Below, piece by piece: positions 26,928 through 35,642 of a stretch of 64,000 nucleotides of DNA. Source of the stretch: Chloroflexota bacterium (GTDB lineage: Bacteria; Chloroflexota; Anaerolineae; Aggregatilineales; Phototrophicaceae); NCBI GenBank assembly GCA_026707225.1, contig JAPOXG010000025.1:62001-126000 (forward strand). Direction: 5' to 3'. The position numbers and the translations under genes are program-made. Positions within the stretch are counted from its first letter, which is position 1. Each line of letters begins with the position of its first letter. Below the pieces are notes generated by a model that saw nothing but the letters and a program-made list of their open reading frames with translations, made no database searches and had not been told where the DNA came from.

Positions 26928-27941
26928 ATGTCCCTTCAACGTTTTGCCCTGTTCTTGCTCGTCGCCGCTCTGTGCTGCATCATCGCAGTCCCGGTAATGG
27001 GAGATTATGTCCTGACGGTATATTCCGGTCGGAATGAGAGCCTGATCGGTCCCATTCTGGCCCAATTCACCGAAGACACTGGCATTGAGACCGAGATCCT
27101 CTATGGCGGGACCAGCGCCGTAGCCAACCAGATTCTCACCGAAGGCGAAAATAGCCCGGCCGATGTCTTCATCGCCCAGGATGGCGGCGCGCTTGGCGCC
27201 CTGGCGGCCGCCGGCATGCTCCATAAGCTGCCCGACGCCACACTCGAGCGCGTTGCCAGCGCGGCTTTTGTATCGCCCGATGGCTTCTGGACTGGCTTGA
27301 GCGGACGCGCTCGCGTCTTCGTCTACAGTCCGGAATCGCTGGACGAACACGGTCTCGAACTGCCAACTTCGATCCTCGATCTCACCGGCGAAGCGTGGAG
27401 CGGCTTGGTAGGCTGGGCGCCAACCAACGCGTCCTTCGTCGCCAATGTCACCGCCATGCGCGTGCTGCTCGGCGAGGAAGAAACCGCGGGCTGGCTGGCG
27501 GGCATGATCGCCAACGGCGTGCAAGCCTATCCCAAGAATACGCCAATCGTGCAAGCGACCATTGACGGCGAGGTCGTCGGCGGTTTGGTCAACCATTACT
27601 ACCTGTTCCGCTTCCTGGCCGAAGACCCGGACATCACGTCGACCCTCCACTTTTTCCCCGCTGGCGACCTTGGCTCCCTGATCAATGTGGCCGGCGCGGC
27701 GGTTCTGAAGTCGACCGACCAGCCATACGACGCCTTGGCTCTGGTCGACTACCTGCTCAGCGATACGGCGCAAGAATACTTCGCCCAGCGCACCTACGAA
27801 TATCCGCTGGTGGCGACAGTCGACCCGTCGGTGGATCTGCCGGCGCTTGCCGATATCGAATCGCCCGACATTGACCTGTCGGACCTGGCCGATCTGCAGG
27901 GAACGCTGGAAATGATTGAGGAAAGCGGCGCGCTGGATTAG
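26928..27941 (+). CDS. fbpA: ABC transporter substrate-binding protein, Fe(3+)/FbpA type
   Basis: 337 residues from the ATG at 26928, where AAGGAG precedes; the track start at 26646 is spurious. Signal sequence MSLQRFALFLLVAALCCIIA, then LTVYSGRNESLIGPILAQFTE, typical for FbpA/FutA-type binding proteins. Further signatures: ILYGGTSAVANQILTEG, SPADVFIAQDGGAL and ANGVQAYPKNTPIVQA. The C-terminal end is Asp/Ser-rich. First gene of an fbpABC operon. Ferric iron is the most likely ligand by family; thiamine or phosphonate binders are related. Confidence 0.82.
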   Translation: MSLQRFALFLLVAALCCIIAVPVMGDYVLTVYSGRNESLIGPILAQFTEDTGIETEILYGGTSAVANQILTEGENSPADVFIAQDGGALGALAAAGMLHKLPDATLERVASAAFVSPDGFWTGLSGRARVFVYSPESLDEHGLELPTSILDLTGEAWSGLVGWAPTNASFVANVTAMRVLLGEEETAGWLAGMIANGVQAYPKNTPIVQATIDGEVVGGLVNHYYLFRFLAEDPDITSTLHFFPAGDLGSLINVAGAAVLKSTDQPYDALALVDYLLSDTAQEYFAQRTYEYPLVATVDPSVDLPALADIESPDIDLSDLADLQGTLEMIEESGALD

Positions 27942-28008
27942 CAGCCGCCCGAGCGTCCGTAGCCGGAGTGAGGAATCCATCACCCTGGCCTGACGCCCTA
28001 GGAGAGTC

Positions 28009-29640
28009 ATGCAGCTCGCGGATGCCATACGGCCGAGACTTAAAATCAACGGCCGCCATCATGCCCGGCCGCGCTGGCATGTGGGCAACCGGCAGCTGGC
28101 GCAGGCAGTCAGTTTGGCGGTGGTCGCTGTTGTCCTGATACCGATCGTATATCTGATTCTCGGCGCCCTGGGCGCTGGCCAGGAAGGCGTCGACTATTTG
28201 ATCCGCGCGCGGACGCTGCGCATCGTCGGCAACAGCATCGCGCTCATGCTGTCGGCAACGCTGTTTGCGACGTTGATTGCCATTCCTTTCGCCTGGTTGA
28301 CCAGCCGCAGCGACCTCCCCTGGCGGCGAACCTGGCTCGTGCTGGGCCTCGCCGCCATGGTCATTCCCTCGTATCTGACAGCGGTGACCTACACCGAAGC
28401 CTTCGGTCCCAAGGGCATCCTGCAATCCCTGCTGGAACCCTTTGGCGTCGAAAGACTGCCAGGCATCAAGGGATTCGCCGGCGCGGCTCTGACGCTGACA
28501 GTGGTCACCTTTCCATATATTGTTCTGCCTGTTCGGGCGGCGCTGCTGCATTGTGACCGCAGCCTCGAAGAAGCGGGACAGAGCCTGGGATTGAATCGCT
28601 GGGGCGTCTTCCGCCAGATCATCATGCCCCAATTGCGCCCGGCTCTGTCGGCCGGCATGCTCATGACCGCCCTCTACTGCCTTAGCGACTTCGGCGCGGT
28701 CGCCGTCATGCAATTCAACGCTTTCACACGAGCCATCTTTATCCAGACCGAGTCTTATCGCATGGACAAGGCATCGGCGCTGGCGCTGCTGCTGGTCGGC
28801 ATGACCTTTGTCCTGCTGCTGCTTCACTCGCGAATGCAATTGCGCGGCCGGCACTATCGCGTCGGCACGGGCGCGTCGCGGCACTTGGAAGCGCAGCCCT
28901 TGGGCAAGTGGAAAGCGCCCGCGCTGCTCTTTTGCGCCTCCATAGTTTTCCTCGGCGTCGTCATCCCGTTGCTGATCTTGTTCAGTTGGCTGGTGGGCCA
29001 CACCATCACGGATCCTGTGCAGGTACCGCTTACCCTGCTTCTGCAAAACACGGTTGGCGTCAGCGCGGTTGCGGCGCTCGTCGTCACCTTGGCGGCATTT
29101 CCCTTGGCGCTGCTGGCGGCACGCGGCGCGACCCGCTTCAATCGCTGGCTGGTCAATCTCGCCTACGCCGGCAACGTGCTGCCCGGCATTGTCATCGCGC
29201 TGGCGCTGGTCATGTTCGCCACCCAAAACATGCTAAGCATCTATCAGACCTTGCCCCTGCTCATCGTTGGCTACGCCATTCGCTACCTCCCTTTCAGCGT
29301 CGGCGCTACAGAAAGCGCCTTCCACCAAATCAACCCGCGCTTTGAAGAAGCCGCCCGCAGCCTCGGTCTGTCCCCCTGGGCGGCGCTGGCGCGGATAACT
29401 GTGCCGCTGGCCCGCGGCGGCATCCTGGCCGGCTTGGCGCTGGTCTTCCTCAATGTCATGAAGGAATTGCCTACTACGCTGATTCTGCGTCCGATTGGCT
29501 TCCGCACCTTTGCCACGCGCATCTGGAGCGCCTACGACGAGGCTTTTCTGTCGTCCATCGCGCTGCCGGGCTTGGTGCTGATCCTGGTTTCAGCCTTCGC
29601 CCTGGCGATCATCCTCCGGCGCGAAGAGGCAGTCGCCTAA
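28009..29640 (+). CDS. fbpB: ABC transporter permease, Fe(3+)/FbpB type (fused double domain)
   Basis: 543 residues with about 12 membrane helices in two homologous halves, as in FbpB-type permeases. Each half has an EAA loop: LEEAGQSLGLNRWGVFRQIIMPQLRPAL (about 185-215) and FEEAARSLGLSPWAALARITVPLARGGI (about 445-470). The first half begins after a cytoplasmic basic N terminus. AGGAGAG lies 5 nt before the ATG. It acts with the binding protein upstream and the ATPase downstream to import the substrate across the cytoplasmic membrane. Confidence 0.88.
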   Translation: MQLADAIRPRLKINGRHHARPRWHVGNRQLAQAVSLAVVAVVLIPIVYLILGALGAGQEGVDYLIRARTLRIVGNSIALMLSATLFATLIAIPFAWLTSRSDLPWRRTWLVLGLAAMVIPSYLTAVTYTEAFGPKGILQSLLEPFGVERLPGIKGFAGAALTLTVVTFPYIVLPVRAALLHCDRSLEEAGQSLGLNRWGVFRQIIMPQLRPALSAGMLMTALYCLSDFGAVAVMQFNAFTRAIFIQTESYRMDKASALALLLVGMTFVLLLLHSRMQLRGRHYRVGTGASRHLEAQPLGKWKAPALLFCASIVFLGVVIPLLILFSWLVGHTITDPVQVPLTLLLQNTVGVSAVAALVVTLAAFPLALLAARGATRFNRWLVNLAYAGNVLPGIVIALALVMFATQNMLSIYQTLPLLIVGYAIRYLPFSVGATESAFHQINPRFEEAARSLGLSPWAALARITVPLARGGILAGLALVFLNVMKELPTTLILRPIGFRTFATRIWSAYDEAFLSSIALPGLVLILVSAFALAIILRREEAVA

Positions 29641-29766
29641 CGCGAGTATCATGTGGCCGAAAACGTTGCGCGCTGCCGCCAAGCTGCCTAATCAATTTGC
29701 CCTTTATGCTTTTCGCTTTTCCACTATGCTTGGTCGAGAAAAATTCTTGAATCTATCCCGCCGCCA

Positions 29767-30828
29767 ATGGAATACTCGCTGCAAGCCGACCATCTCACCA
29801 AGCTCTACAACGGGCATGCGCCAGCCGTCAATGATATTACCTTGCGGGTGCGCCCCGGTGAATTCCTGACTCTGCTCGGCCCCAGCGGGGGCGGAAAGAC
29901 GACAACGCTGCGTCTGCTCGCCGGATTCGAAACGCCGACGCGCGGCCGCATTCAGATCGGCGAACATATCGTCGCCGACGATTCGCATTTCACGCCGCCG
30001 GAGAAACGCAAAGTGGGCATGGTCTTCCAGGATTACGCGCTCTTCCCCCATGTCGATGTCGCCGGCAATATCGCATTTGGCTTGCGCGGACCGCGAAAGG
30101 AGCAGGCCAGGCAAGTCGAGCGTTTGCTAACCCTCATCGGCTTGACCCAATTTGCCGAGCGCATGCCCTATGAGCTTTCGGGCGGGCAGCAGCAGCGGGT
30201 GGCGCTGGCCCGCGCATTGGCGCCGAATCCCGATATTCTGCTGCTCGACGAACCTTTCTCAAATCTCGATACCGGCTTGCGAGCGCAAGTTCGCACCGAA
30301 GTTCGCCATATCTTGCTAGAGACTGGCGCCACTGCCATCTTCGTCACCCATGACCAACACGAAGCCTTGAGCCTCTCTGACGAGATCGCGGTCATCTTCG
30401 ATGGAAAACTCATTCAAGTCGCCACCCCGCACGTGCTCTACAATCGTCCCGTAAACATGCAGGTGGCGAAGTTTGTCGGCGACGCCAACTTCCTGCCGGC
30501 TGACGCCCACGGGATGACAGCAGACAGCCGCCTGGGTGAAGTCAAGCTCTTTCATCCCAAGACGGGACCCGTCCAACTCATGATCCGGCCCGAGGCGCTG
30601 GCGGTCAGGCTCGACGAAGCAGGCAAGCGCGCTACGGTGCAATGGCGCGAGTTTTACGGACATTATCAACGGCTTGGCTTAGCTTTGGCGGATGGCGCTG
30701 AATTGATTGCCCAGGCGGGCGTCGACCGATACTACCGGCGCGGCGACCAGGTATCGGTGTCGCTGGCGCTGCCCGCCCTGGCTTATGACAGCGAGAGCGA
30801 GCGCGCGCTGACTCAAAATGCAATTTAA
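29767..30828 (+). CDS. fbpC: ABC transporter ATP-binding protein, Fe(3+)/FbpC type
   Basis: 353 residues. Walker A GPSGGGKTT (about 39-47), Q-loop VFQDYALFPHVDV, ABC signature LSGGQQQRVALARALA, Walker B ILLLDEPFSNLD and H-loop FVTHDQHEALSL are all intact. The C-terminal TOBE-like region (from about 245) fits CUT/FbpC-type importers. It lies 126 bp after fbpB; a weak ribosome binding site precedes the ATG. Likely the last gene of the importer operon. Confidence 0.92.
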   Translation: MEYSLQADHLTKLYNGHAPAVNDITLRVRPGEFLTLLGPSGGGKTTTLRLLAGFETPTRGRIQIGEHIVADDSHFTPPEKRKVGMVFQDYALFPHVDVAGNIAFGLRGPRKEQARQVERLLTLIGLTQFAERMPYELSGGQQQRVALARALAPNPDILLLDEPFSNLDTGLRAQVRTEVRHILLETGATAIFVTHDQHEALSLSDEIAVIFDGKLIQVATPHVLYNRPVNMQVAKFVGDANFLPADAHGMTADSRLGEVKLFHPKTGPVQLMIRPEALAVRLDEAGKRATVQWREFYGHYQRLGLALADGAELIAQAGVDRYYRRGDQVSVSLALPALAYDSESERALTQNAI

Positions 30829-30841
30829 TTATGACTTGAAC

Positions 30842-30870
30842 TTGACTGGATAGAACATATGTACTATCCT
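30842..30870 (+). promoter_or_regulatory. Promoter with overlapping palindromic operator for the DarG-DarT-like pair
   Basis: TTGACT (30842-30847) and TATCCT (30865-30870) are 17 bp apart. The spacer and -10 are covered by a 22-bp palindrome, GGATAG-A-ACATATGT-A-CTATCC (30848-30869), perfect apart from one symmetric pair. Such a site would let a bound repressor block RNA polymerase, as in autoregulated toxin-antitoxin operons. The repressor is not identified. Confidence 0.55.
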
Positions 30871-30963
30871 TGTCTTTAGCGTAATGACAGAGCCGATTTG
30901 TCGAAGGTGCTTTACACTAGATATACTAGCGTTGGTTGGCAAAACCAAGGGGAGCACGATCCA

Positions 30964-31884
30964 ATGATTACCTATGTCGTTGGAGACCTATTTACAAGCC
31001 CAGCCAAGGTCCTGGTTAACACCGTAAACACAGTTGGAGTTATGGGTAAGGGTATTGCTCTTGACTTCAAGCGGATTTACCCGGACATGTTTATAGAATA
31101 CCAATACTACTGCGAAAACGGGATGTTGGACATTGGCAAACTGTGGCTCTACAAGACTCCGCACAAATGGATTCTGAATTTCCCGACAAAGAAACACTGG
31201 CGGAGTATGTCCAAGTCCGAATACATATCGGCGGGCCTAGATAAGTTCGTCAATACCTACGACTCAAAAGGGATCGACTCGATTTCATTCCCAATGCTGG
31301 GCTGCGGAAACGGTGAGTTAGACTGGAATACTGAAGTACAGCCCTTAATGGAGAAATATCTGGAGAAGCTGCCAATCAACGTATTCATACATATTCTTCC
31401 GCATGAGCACTATATTCGTCCTGAGCACAAAGCAATTGACGAAATGAAAAAATGGTTGCGGGAAGAACCCCATGCACTGTCATTTAGCGAGTTTTGGGAC
31501 GACTTGTCATACGTTGCCCGAAAACAGCATGACTTTTTTACCACTATTGGCAACACGCGATTTTCAATGATTCTGCTCGAAGACGAGGATAGCTTCCATC
31601 TTGCGACCCAGGATGACGTAATTGTAATTGGACTCGATGCACTCCGCGACTTCTGGCAGCTAGTGCGCAGCAGCGGCTATTGCAAGGGAAATGAGTTCCC
31701 AGCTGGTCTTAACCAATATCACCACTTCTTGATCCCGATTCTCGACCAATTGCCATATGTCCAGGCAACTCTTCTGTCGCGTCAATACAATGTAGATGCT
31801 ACCGACCTAGGCATTCAATTGATTCCGGAGTCCCAAGTCTTTGCACTACCCTCAATCGAAGTGCGACAGTCCATTACAGCATGA
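30964..31884 (+). CDS. DarG-like macrodomain protein (DNA ADP-ribosyl glycohydrolase antitoxin)
   Basis: 306 residues from the ATG at 30964 with GGGGAG upstream; the track start at 30898 is a TTG. The macrodomain (1 to about 165) has VGDLFTSPAKVLVNTVNTVG, VMGKGIALDFK and the DarG-like ILNFPTKKHWR, then LGCGNGELDW. In DarTG systems DarG removes ADP-ribose from thymidine in DNA. The C-terminal half (about 165-306) is acidic and unlike any domain I can name; in DarG this part binds the toxin. Codon use and GC are clearly lower than in neighbours. The stop overlaps the next gene by ATGA. Confidence 0.83.
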   Translation: MITYVVGDLFTSPAKVLVNTVNTVGVMGKGIALDFKRIYPDMFIEYQYYCENGMLDIGKLWLYKTPHKWILNFPTKKHWRSMSKSEYISAGLDKFVNTYDSKGIDSISFPMLGCGNGELDWNTEVQPLMEKYLEKLPINVFIHILPHEHYIRPEHKAIDEMKKWLREEPHALSFSEFWDDLSYVARKQHDFFTTIGNTRFSMILLEDEDSFHLATQDDVIVIGLDALRDFWQLVRSSGYCKGNEFPAGLNQYHHFLIPILDQLPYVQATLLSRQYNVDATDLGIQLIPESQVFALPSIEVRQSITA

Positions 31885-32879
31885 AATACGATAGTAAAAG
31901 GGATATACAATCGTATCGCGACACGATAAACAGCGTGGCGATGAGTCTCGATACCAATCGACGATGGTGGACCAACTATGTTTTCCACTTCACTTCAATT
32001 GGTAATGCAGCGAACATACTCAAGACTGGACATCTACTTTCGCGTACACAAGTCAGTATTCGATTGCCGGAGTTTGACGACAGCGCGAGCCCTGAAGTTA
32101 TGCACCAAACTCAGGACCAGTGGAAAGACTTTGTCAGATTCTATTTTCGACCTCGAACACCTACTCTGTATCACAATGAAGGATTTCGCCCAATACGTTC
32201 ACAACAGCTTAGCGCTCACTGTCCCATACCCATATACTTTCTTTTCGATTTTCTCTCAGTCATTGGTCATTCTGAAGCCGAGTTTTCGCCTGGAACATTA
32301 GCAAGATCAAGTGCCCTAACCTTTCGAACTGCGAATGAATTTTCCCGGTTACCCTTTGACAAAATATATCATGACTCTTGGTTTGACCAGGAAGACAAAG
32401 ATGACATCATAAGTGCGCGACAGGCTGAAGTCATCTATCCAGAAGAACTAAACCTTCGTTCACTGAAATTAATCTGCTGTCGCTCACCAGCGGAGAAGGA
32501 TACGCTACGCAATCTGCTTTCTTCACAATTGTGGGACGAATGGAAGGACAGGGTCAAGATCGTCGGACACCAACCTGTATACTTCAAAAAATGGCTATAC
32601 ATCGAAAGAGTTACGCTTGAGGATGATGCCGTACAACTTGAGCTTAATCTCCCTGAGCGCAGCGAGGACTATGGTCCGTTCGAAATTCGATCTACAGTAA
32701 CTGACGACATCACAGGTGTGTCGAAAGAAGTAGTAACGGAAAATGCAACGATTGATACAGGTCGGATGCGCTACTATGGACTAAAGAAATATGGCATCGC
32801 GGGTTATCAATATAGATGTTCAATTAACGATGATCTGGCATATCTCGGCAAGCATCAAGATCGGAGCATTCCCTTCTAA
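31881..32879 (+). CDS. DarT-like (DUF4433) DNA ADP-ribosyltransferase toxin
   Basis: 332 residues. The NAD-binding and catalytic signature of DarT is present: YVFHFTSIGNAANILKTGHL (H36), FVRFYFRPRTPTLYHNEG (R90/R92) and ARQAEVIYPEEL with E183 at the catalytic Glu position. DarT modifies thymidine in single-stranded DNA and blocks replication, often in phage defence. The family is usually near 200-230 residues; here a beta-rich extension of about 100 residues follows (from about 235). The region is AT-rich relative to flanks. Toxin follows antitoxin, the reverse of the common order. Confidence 0.8.
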   Translation: MKYDSKRDIQSYRDTINSVAMSLDTNRRWWTNYVFHFTSIGNAANILKTGHLLSRTQVSIRLPEFDDSASPEVMHQTQDQWKDFVRFYFRPRTPTLYHNEGFRPIRSQQLSAHCPIPIYFLFDFLSVIGHSEAEFSPGTLARSSALTFRTANEFSRLPFDKIYHDSWFDQEDKDDIISARQAEVIYPEELNLRSLKLICCRSPAEKDTLRNLLSSQLWDEWKDRVKIVGHQPVYFKKWLYIERVTLEDDAVQLELNLPERSEDYGPFEIRSTVTDDITGVSKEVVTENATIDTGRMRYYGLKKYGIAGYQYRCSINDDLAYLGKHQDRSIPF

Positions 32880-32927
32880 GTCAGCACTCCCTGTCCGAAT
32901 GCTCAAGACACGCTGTCCCTCTGGCTG

Positions 32928-34424
32928 TCATGCCCCCGGCAGCCAAACGCGAAACTCCGCGCCTTTGCCTCGACCGCCGCTGTCGACAGTGATGCGGCCG
33001 CCATGCGCCTCGACAATCTCCCGCGCGATCGCCAGCCCCAGTCCCGTTCCCCGCCGGGGACCGCGAGCCTTGTCCACCTGGTAGAAGCGCTCGAACACCC
33101 TCGATAACTCCTCGCGCGGAATGCCCATGCCACTGTCTCGAATCGAGACGACCGCGCCAGCGCCAGCGCGCTCAACCGCCACCCCGACGACACCGCCCTC
33201 CGGCGTATATTTGAGCGCATTGCTAATCAGGTTCATCAATACTTGCGCCAGGCGATCGCCATCACCGATGATTGTCGGCGCCTGCTCGATAGCCGATTCC
33301 AGATGGATCTGCTGCTTTTCCGCGACGACAGCCAGGCTCTGTACCGCGCCCTCGGCGAGCTGAGCCATGTCGATGCGGTCGCTCGCCATTGACAGCCGGC
33401 CCGCCTGCAGCCGCTCCAGATCAGTCAGCTCAACCACCATCCGGTTCAGCCGGCCGGCCTCTTCGTAGATGATCTGCGCCGCTTCGCCGCTGTCTTCGGC
33501 CGCGCCATCGATGATCGCCTGGGCGTATCCTTGAATCGATGTCAGCGGCGTCTTGAGATCATGCGACACGTTGCTCAGAAAATCGCGCTGAGCCGTGTTA
33601 GCCGCCAGCACTTCCGCCGTCATCTGATTAAATGATTCGGCCAGCGAACGCGCTTCCGGCGGTCCGCTGACGGGCGCCCGCGCGGAATAGTCGCCGCGCG
33701 CCACCGCCGTTGCCGCCCGCGCCACGCGTTGCAGCGGTCGCGCGAAATTGCGGCTGATCAAGGCTGCCAGAATGATGGCGAATGCGAATCCAGCGATGCC
33801 AGCTTGCAGGAGCGGGGGCGCCAGCGCATTGCTGAAGACCGCCAGCGTCTCTTGCAAACTGACGGTCGGCTGAAGCTCGGCCAAGAGCCAGAGGTCGTTA
33901 TGGTCCACGCGTTCGGCAAAGAAGCGCTGCTGGCCAAAGACGACGCCGCCATAAAGCCATTCTCGCCCGCCGGGGTCTTCAAAGCCACCGAAGAATTGCC
34001 GGCTGCCACGCGACAGGACAGTTGCCAGTTGCTTGCTTCGGTATGCGTCTGCGCGCAAGTGAATCAGATCGCCCGGCGCATACTGCCGCGCGCTATCATA
34101 GATGACTCTGGTTTGGTCTTGAGTCAGCAGTATATGCAAGGTCCTCACGTTGCGCGTCCTGGCGAAGACGGCTAGCAACTCGTGCACCTGTTCCTGCAGG
34201 AAACGCCTGTTGGGATCCGCGGCGATATCAGCGATGGCATCAATGTAATTCAAGCCCTGCGTGAGCGCTGCCAGGCGCTCGTAAGTGGGCTGAGGCGGCG
34301 CGTCTCGATTGCCTATCAGGACGATCAGCGCCAATGCAATCACACTCAGCGTTACCAATATCAGTACCAAATACGAAGTCAGCAGCCGCAGTCGCAAATT
34401 GAAGCTAGGCATTCTCACGATCAT
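32928..34424 (-). CDS. Two-component sensor histidine kinase
   Basis: 498 residues. TM1 (LLTSYLVLILVTLSVIALALIVLI) and TM2 (IAGFAFAIILAALIS) bracket an extracellular sensor region of about 170 residues. HAMP (FARPLQRVARAATAVARGDY), HisKA with phosphoacceptor His in NVSHDLKTPLTSI, and HATPase boxes: N (LMNLISNALKYTPEGG), G1 (IRDSGMGIP), F/G2 (GTGLGLAIAREIVEAHGG). Its start overlaps the response regulator stop by 20 bp (ATG at 34412 would give 8 bp). The signal sensed is unknown. Confidence 0.93.
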   Translation of the reverse strand: MIVRMPSFNLRLRLLTSYLVLILVTLSVIALALIVLIGNRDAPPQPTYERLAALTQGLNYIDAIADIAADPNRRFLQEQVHELLAVFARTRNVRTLHILLTQDQTRVIYDSARQYAPGDLIHLRADAYRSKQLATVLSRGSRQFFGGFEDPGGREWLYGGVVFGQQRFFAERVDHNDLWLLAELQPTVSLQETLAVFSNALAPPLLQAGIAGFAFAIILAALISRNFARPLQRVARAATAVARGDYSARAPVSGPPEARSLAESFNQMTAEVLAANTAQRDFLSNVSHDLKTPLTSIQGYAQAIIDGAAEDSGEAAQIIYEEAGRLNRMVVELTDLERLQAGRLSMASDRIDMAQLAEGAVQSLAVVAEKQQIHLESAIEQAPTIIGDGDRLAQVLMNLISNALKYTPEGGVVGVAVERAGAGAVVSIRDSGMGIPREELSRVFERFYQVDKARGPRRGTGLGLAIAREIVEAHGGRITVDSGGRGKGAEFRVWLPGA

Positions 34425-35118
34425 CCAGTTTGTAGCCTACCCCCCAAATGGTATCAATCGTTGGGTCCATGCCGCGCAGTTTGTGGCGCAAATGGGCGAT
34501 GTGGACATCGACCGTGCGCGTTTCACCAGCGAAGTCATAACCCCACACAACCTCCAGCAGGCGCTCCCGGCTGAAGACGACGCCTTTGTTCTCGGCCAGC
34601 GTCTTCAGCAGATCAAACTCCTTCATTCGCAATTCCACGCTGGCGCCGGCGACCTCAACGCGGCGCCGCTGCGCATCAACGCAGAGGTTGCCGATGTTGA
34701 TCGGGGCTGGCGCCTCCTCGCGGGTGGCGCCACGATCCGCTCGCCGCAGGATCGCCCGGATCCGCGCGACCAACTCGCGTGGATTGAAGGGCTTCGTCAG
34801 ATAATCATCAGCGCCCAGTTCCAAGCCCACGATTTTGTCAATGTCATCGTTGCGCGCCGTCAGCATGATGATCGGGACATCCGATTCTTCCCGCACACGC
34901 CGACATACCTCCAGTCCGTCCATGCCCGGCAGCATCAAATCCAATACCACCAGGTTCGGTTTTTCCGTTAGAATCATACGCTTGGCAGCGGTCCCGTTGT
35001 TGGCGCTGGTGACGCGGAATCCGTCTTGCTCCAAATACATCCGCGCCAGGTCAATGATTCGCTGTTCGTCATCGACGACAAGAATGCTGTCGCTTTTGCT
35101 GTTGCCTGCTAATTCCAT
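34405..35118 (-). CDS. OmpR/PhoB-family response regulator
   Basis: 237 residues from the ATG at 35118; the track extends further upstream. Receiver domain: acidic pair in LVVDDEQRI, phosphoacceptor Asp in NLVVLDLMLPGMDG, Thr in IIMLTARNDD, Lys in DDYLTKPFNPREL. The winged-helix DNA-binding domain (about 140-232) ends with RTVDVHIAHLRHKLRG and TIWGVGYKL. Paired with the overlapping downstream kinase. A triple TGTAAA repeat at 35497-35524 is a plausible binding site. Confidence 0.95.
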   Translation of the reverse strand: MELAGNSKSDSILVVDDEQRIIDLARMYLEQDGFRVTSANNGTAAKRMILTEKPNLVVLDLMLPGMDGLEVCRRVREESDVPIIMLTARNDDIDKIVGLELGADDYLTKPFNPRELVARIRAILRRADRGATREEAPAPINIGNLCVDAQRRRVEVAGASVELRMKEFDLLKTLAENKGVVFSRERLLEVVWGYDFAGETRTVDVHIAHLRHKLRGMDPTIDTIWGVGYKLDDRENA

Positions 35119-35120
35119 CG

Positions 35121-35317
35121 TCAGCCTCGCCTGCCCATGAGCTGTGCGCTGGCCCATGATACAAGATCGCCACTTAGCCTCATCAGTTTCTCCATACGAT
35201 ACAGCAGTTCAGAGATCGTTTCACCTCGGCGGGCAGATTCTCTGCTTCAAGCCCGGCCAGGACTTCGATGTTCAATTCCGGCTCGATGTATTCTCGATCT
35301 GGATTGCAAATGGGCAT
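35121..35317 (-). pseudogene. Small gene upstream of the response regulator, apparently frameshifted
   Basis: An ATG at 35317 opens a frame with coding character (MPICNPDREYIEPELNIEVL) that then stops at 35183. A second frame, lacking a start, continues seamlessly as ISELLYRMEKLMRLSGDLVS and ends in a TGA at 35121-35123, two bases before the regulator ATG. A single lost base in the G run near GAGGTGAA would join both into about 65 residues. The family is not recognised. It could be a real lesion or a sequencing error. Confidence 0.45.
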
Positions 35318-35642
35318 AACTCAAATTCTCACTCAATTGGCCCAACATAAACCCAATGCAAGAGCAGCTGCGCTCAATGAATGCGCGCCCGCGGCGATGA
35401 TGTGACACGGTGGCTTCACGCGCCTCTCCATCGAATTCGTCGCAGGAGAGGCCCGCGCCCCTCAACGAACAGTGTGCCGTACAGTCATAACAAGTCTGTA
35501 AACGCCGTGTAAACTCCATGTAAAATATCTACGATCGAAGCGCTCATTCGCGTTCCGAAATCCGGCTGAATAATCCATACATTTGTTGCGTTATCTGCGA
35601 TACAATATCGGCTTCTTCTACTGGACGATACGAGAATGCGCG
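35318..35642. other. Divergent intergenic region upstream of the two-component operon and def
   Basis: 325 bp. Contains the triple TGTAAA repeat. The track ORF 35247-35519 has no coding character. An AT-rich stretch at 35510-35600 is likely promoter DNA for def. Confidence 0.5.
35497..35524. promoter_or_regulatory. Three TGTAAA direct repeats at 11-bp spacing (predicted OmpR/PhoB-type box)
   Basis: TGTAAA begins at 35497, 35508 and 35519, exactly one helical turn apart; the units read TGTAAAC, TGTAAAC, TGTAAAA with 4-bp spacers GCCG and TCCA. Seven-plus-four direct repeats are the classic layout bound by PhoB/OmpR-family regulators, and such a regulator is encoded next door. Confidence 0.55.

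Noticed and set aside
26808-28049. 413-residue minus-strand ORF
   Set aside because: Antisense to fbpA, which has a signal peptide, ribosome binding site and family motifs.
27757-29226. 489-residue minus-strand ORF
   Set aside because: Lies fully antisense to the importer permease and end of the binding protein; composition is Gln/Arg/His-rich as expected of a shadow frame.
35247-35519. 90-residue minus-strand ORF
   Set aside because: Covers the TGTAAA repeats and has no coding character; a different frame there matches the frameshifted small gene.
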